From Novosphingobium sp. (lineage in GTDB: Bacteria > Pseudomonadota > Alphaproteobacteria > Sphingomonadales > Sphingomonadaceae), in NCBI RefSeq assembly GCF_027489515.1, contig NZ_JAIXZS010000030.1:1-58506 (forward strand): a DNA stretch of 58,506 nt. Reading direction: 5' to 3'. Both the position numbers and the translations under genes were made by a program. Below the pieces are notes generated by a model, which searched no databases, was not told the DNA's origin, and saw only the letters and a list, made by a program, of their open reading frames with translations. Shown here piece by piece: positions 56,655 through 58,506 of the stretch; positions within the stretch are counted from its first letter, which is position 1; each line of letters opens with the position of its first letter.

Positions 56655-57571
56655 TTGATTGTTTCCTTCACCAACTTCGCATTGAGACCGTTCCGGCCCA
56701 TTGCAGCATAGTCGCGGCAAGCGGTTGGTGGCGCGAGCGGCTCTTCGCCCAGCATCCGCTGGAACAGCGCGCTCACGGACGGGTGCGGCGTGACAAGAAT
56801 GCCGCACTGCTGCGCGGCGATGGCGGCAAAGGTGCGGTGGAAACGGGCGACAACATCCGGGTGATCGCTGAAGCGGTAGGACCCGGCGGCCAGCGCCGAG
56901 ATGCTGTCGATATAGCTGATCGTTTCGCACCGCTGCTGCGCGCAGCTTTGCCAGGTCCAGCTGCTTGAACCGTTGGTGTGCCCCGGCGTCGCCAGCATCG
57001 TCAGCCGCAGCGGGCCGACCTGCACGACATCGCCTGTACCGACGATCCGGTCTGCTTGCACGGGCGCAAAGTCATCGTCCTTGAGCGCAGCGGCCTGCGA
57101 ATCTGCCGGATCCACTTTGCCGGTTGCAATGACTGCCGCCGCCGGTGCGCTCAGCGCGACTTTAGCGCCGGTCGCCTTCTGCAGCGCCGCAAGGCCGCCG
57201 ACATGGTCGAAATGCTCGTGGCTGCTCACGATCCAACGGATATCTTCGGGGCGGAAGCCCAGCGTGCGGATATTGGCGAGGATCGAAGGCACGGCCTGCT
57301 CGGTCGCGCTGTCGACCAGCACGTGGCCTTGCGGCGAGGTTACCAGCAGCACGCTCACCGTGCAGGTGCCGACATAGAACGTGTTGCCATAGAGCCGGGC
57401 GGGCGGGGCAGGGGCGGAGAAATCGTCCTTGCCTTCGCACTGCTGCACGATCGCCTTGGTGGCCGCGCGGTCCGGTCCGACCGGGACAGGCCTGGCGAAT
57501 GCAAGGACCGGTGTGAGCGCGATTGCCAGCGCGGCGAACAGTTTAGCGGACAAAACTGGCTCCATTGGCAT
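56651..57571 (-). CDS. Subclass B3 metallo-beta-lactamase-like hydrolase
   Basis: The 306-aa exported protein has a signal region (LSAKLFAALAIALTPVLAFA) and the zinc ligands of subclass B3: the HEHFDH cluster (H118, H120, D122, H123), TPGHTNGSSSW and VTPHPS further on. The YIDSISALAAGSYRFSDHP segment is typical of B3 enzymes. The start is unclear: ATG at 57571 or 57565, or a TTG at 57553 with GGAG 6 nt upstream. It overlaps the SDR end and is coupled to prmA. Beta-lactam hydrolysis is likely but not proven; other MBL-fold roles are possible. Confidence 0.85.
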   Translation of the reverse strand: MPMEPVLSAKLFAALAIALTPVLAFARPVPVGPDRAATKAIVQQCEGKDDFSAPAPPARLYGNTFYVGTCTVSVLLVTSPQGHVLVDSATEQAVPSILANIRTLGFRPEDIRWIVSSHEHFDHVGGLAALQKATGAKVALSAPAAAVIATGKVDPADSQAAALKDDDFAPVQADRIVGTGDVVQVGPLRLTMLATPGHTNGSSSWTWQSCAQQRCETISYIDSISALAAGSYRFSDHPDVVARFHRTFAAIAAQQCGILVTPHPSVSALFQRMLGEEPLAPPTACRDYAAMGRNGLNAKLVKETIK

Positions 57572-58256
57572 CGATCACCGCACCCGTCATGCTCGGCGGC
57601 GCATCGAGCGCACAGAACACGCCGATGGCGGCGATCTCCTCGGGCGTTGCGACACGGCCGAGCGGGATGTCGGCGAGGAGGCCCGGGCCGCCTCGGCTGG
57701 CGAGATAATCGCCCGCCATGTCGGTATCCGTGAAGCCCGGGGTCACTGCAAAGCTCAGGATTCCTTGCGAGGCATATCCGCGTGCGATGGTCTTGTGCAT
57801 CGCGATCATCCCGCCTTTGGCAGCGGCATAGTGCCAGTGTGCCGGCGAATCCCCCCGGTAGGCGGCGCGGCTTGCGATATGGACCACGCGCCCCGGTACG
57901 CCGCGTGCCTGCCAGTGGCGGACAGCGAGGCGTGAAAGCTGCGCCGCGGAGGTGAGGTTGATCCGCAGAGTCTCTTCCCAGCCATCGAGCCAGGAGATGT
58001 CTGACGTATCGATGGGATTGGCAGCGAAGAGCCCGGCATTGTTGACGAGCACGTCGATTGTGCCGCCGGCCGTGGCAAGCGCCTGTTCCCACAACATTTC
58101 CGCAGCTGCCGGCGCGCCCAGGTCGGCGCCGATCACGCCGGGGGCGCTGCTGCGGCCATGGCGGACGACGGCGGCGCCGCGCTCTGCCAGCGCTTGGGCC
58201 AGAGCGGCACCAATGCCGCGGGTAGAACCGGTAACAAGAATGACGGGTGTCTGCAT
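57543..58256 (-). CDS. SDR-family oxidoreductase
   Basis: This 237-aa classical short-chain dehydrogenase has the NAD(P) motif TGSTRGIGAALAQALAERG, NNAG at about residue 78, and the catalytic Ser plus Y-x3-K (HIASRAAYRGDSPAHWHYAAAKGGM). It ends with GAVIDANGASFV. The ATG at 58256 starts directly at the Rossmann fold. It is first of the SDR-MBL-prmA run. Substrate unknown. Confidence 0.9.
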   Translation of the reverse strand: MQTPVILVTGSTRGIGAALAQALAERGAAVVRHGRSSAPGVIGADLGAPAAAEMLWEQALATAGGTIDVLVNNAGLFAANPIDTSDISWLDGWEETLRINLTSAAQLSRLAVRHWQARGVPGRVVHIASRAAYRGDSPAHWHYAAAKGGMIAMHKTIARGYASQGILSFAVTPGFTDTDMAGDYLASRGGPGLLADIPLGRVATPEEIAAIGVFCALDAPPSMTGAVIDANGASFVR

Positions 58257-58424
58257 GCCATGCGCCCTACCAGCGATTGTGGGGCTGCAACAGGGTCTGA
58301 TGACTGGGCAGCGCGATTGCCCCACCGCAACGGTTGCGCGTGACTGCATTTGAGCTAATACGAATCGGCATCGCGCCGTGCTCCACAGGCATGGCAGGTT
58401 TGACCAATTATTTTAGGGGGTTCT

Positions 58425-58506
58425 ATGGCGCAGGCGCCCGGCAAGAGGCCACTATCGCCGCATCTCGAAATCTGGCGCTGGGGTCCGGCCATGCTGGTCT
58501 CGATCC
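58425..58506 (+). CDS. sdhC: Succinate dehydrogenase cytochrome b subunit SdhC (5' end only)
   Basis: The 27 visible codons from the ATG at 58425 read MAQAPGKRPLSPHLEIWRWG, then PAMLVSI at the edge. The RPLSPHL-x-I-W/Y-x-W pattern is the SdhC N-terminus that precedes the first heme-anchoring helix. AGGGGG precedes the start. It is divergent from the SDR gene; the rest lies outside the window. Confidence 0.85.
   Translation, partial: MAQAPGKRPLSPHLEIWRWGPAMLVSI

Overview
The window is high-GC DNA from an alphaproteobacterium, most likely a sphingomonad (Novosphingobium/Sphingobium-like). This rests on the protein families: large TonB-dependent receptors (TBDRs), a TPR-sulfotransferase beside a TBDR, alphaproteobacterial BamD/PrmA/RecN/LigA types, and REP-like GC-rich palindromes. 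It looks chromosomal and tightly packed. I saw no rRNA, tRNA, CRISPR array, transposase or phage gene.

Layout. 1-6282 (minus): a TBDR, a TPR-sulfotransferase and an MFS carrier cut by the left edge. 6845-16782 (plus), divergent from these across a 562-bp intergenic region: an eight-gene, translationally coupled operon encoding a GbcA-like Rieske oxygenase, a cystathionine/methionine gamma-lyase-type PLP enzyme, an HcnB/OoxA-like and an HcnC/DadA-like flavoprotein, and a heterotetrameric sarcosine oxidase (soxBDAG). I read it as stepwise oxidative N-demethylation of a methylated amino acid or betaine, with uptake by the divergent unit; the substrate is not determined. 16803-25384: a perfect 34-bp-arm palindrome, an FAD_oxidored flavoprotein, two PilZ proteins, pirin divergent from a LysR regulator, an acyl-CoA dehydrogenase, an HD-GYP protein with an altered HD dyad, and a COG2509 flavoprotein.

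25531-31103: maleylacetoacetate isomerase, a membrane-dipeptidase-family protein, and ppk-ppx for polyphosphate. 31564-38077: sulfate ABC transporter (sbp-cysT-cysW-cysA), a YezD/DUF2292 small protein and a second TBDR, a sulfur-acquisition unit. 38194-44982: an AIM24-family protein, an H-NOX gas sensor beside a GAF-GGDEF-EAL protein, ahpC and ahpF, and a MarR regulator. 45068-47513: a class I cytochrome c, a FucP-like sugar carrier and an Rrf2 regulator.

47575-58506: cell-envelope, DNA-repair and housekeeping genes. These are bamD; a glycosyltransferase with an LpxH-like phosphoesterase (minus); recN-GNAT-ligA-small protein-CinA-like (plus); SDR, subclass B3 metallo-beta-lactamase-like protein and prmA (minus); and the first codons of sdhC at the right edge.

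The most interesting parts are the N-demethylation/PLP operon with its divergent TBDR unit, the H-NOX/c-di-GMP pair, the sulfate-YezD-TBDR cluster with an unexplained 460-bp leader, and the B3 beta-lactamase-like gene inside the prmA operon. Residue numbers count from the start chosen in each entry. All family calls come from reading motifs by eye; no searches were run.
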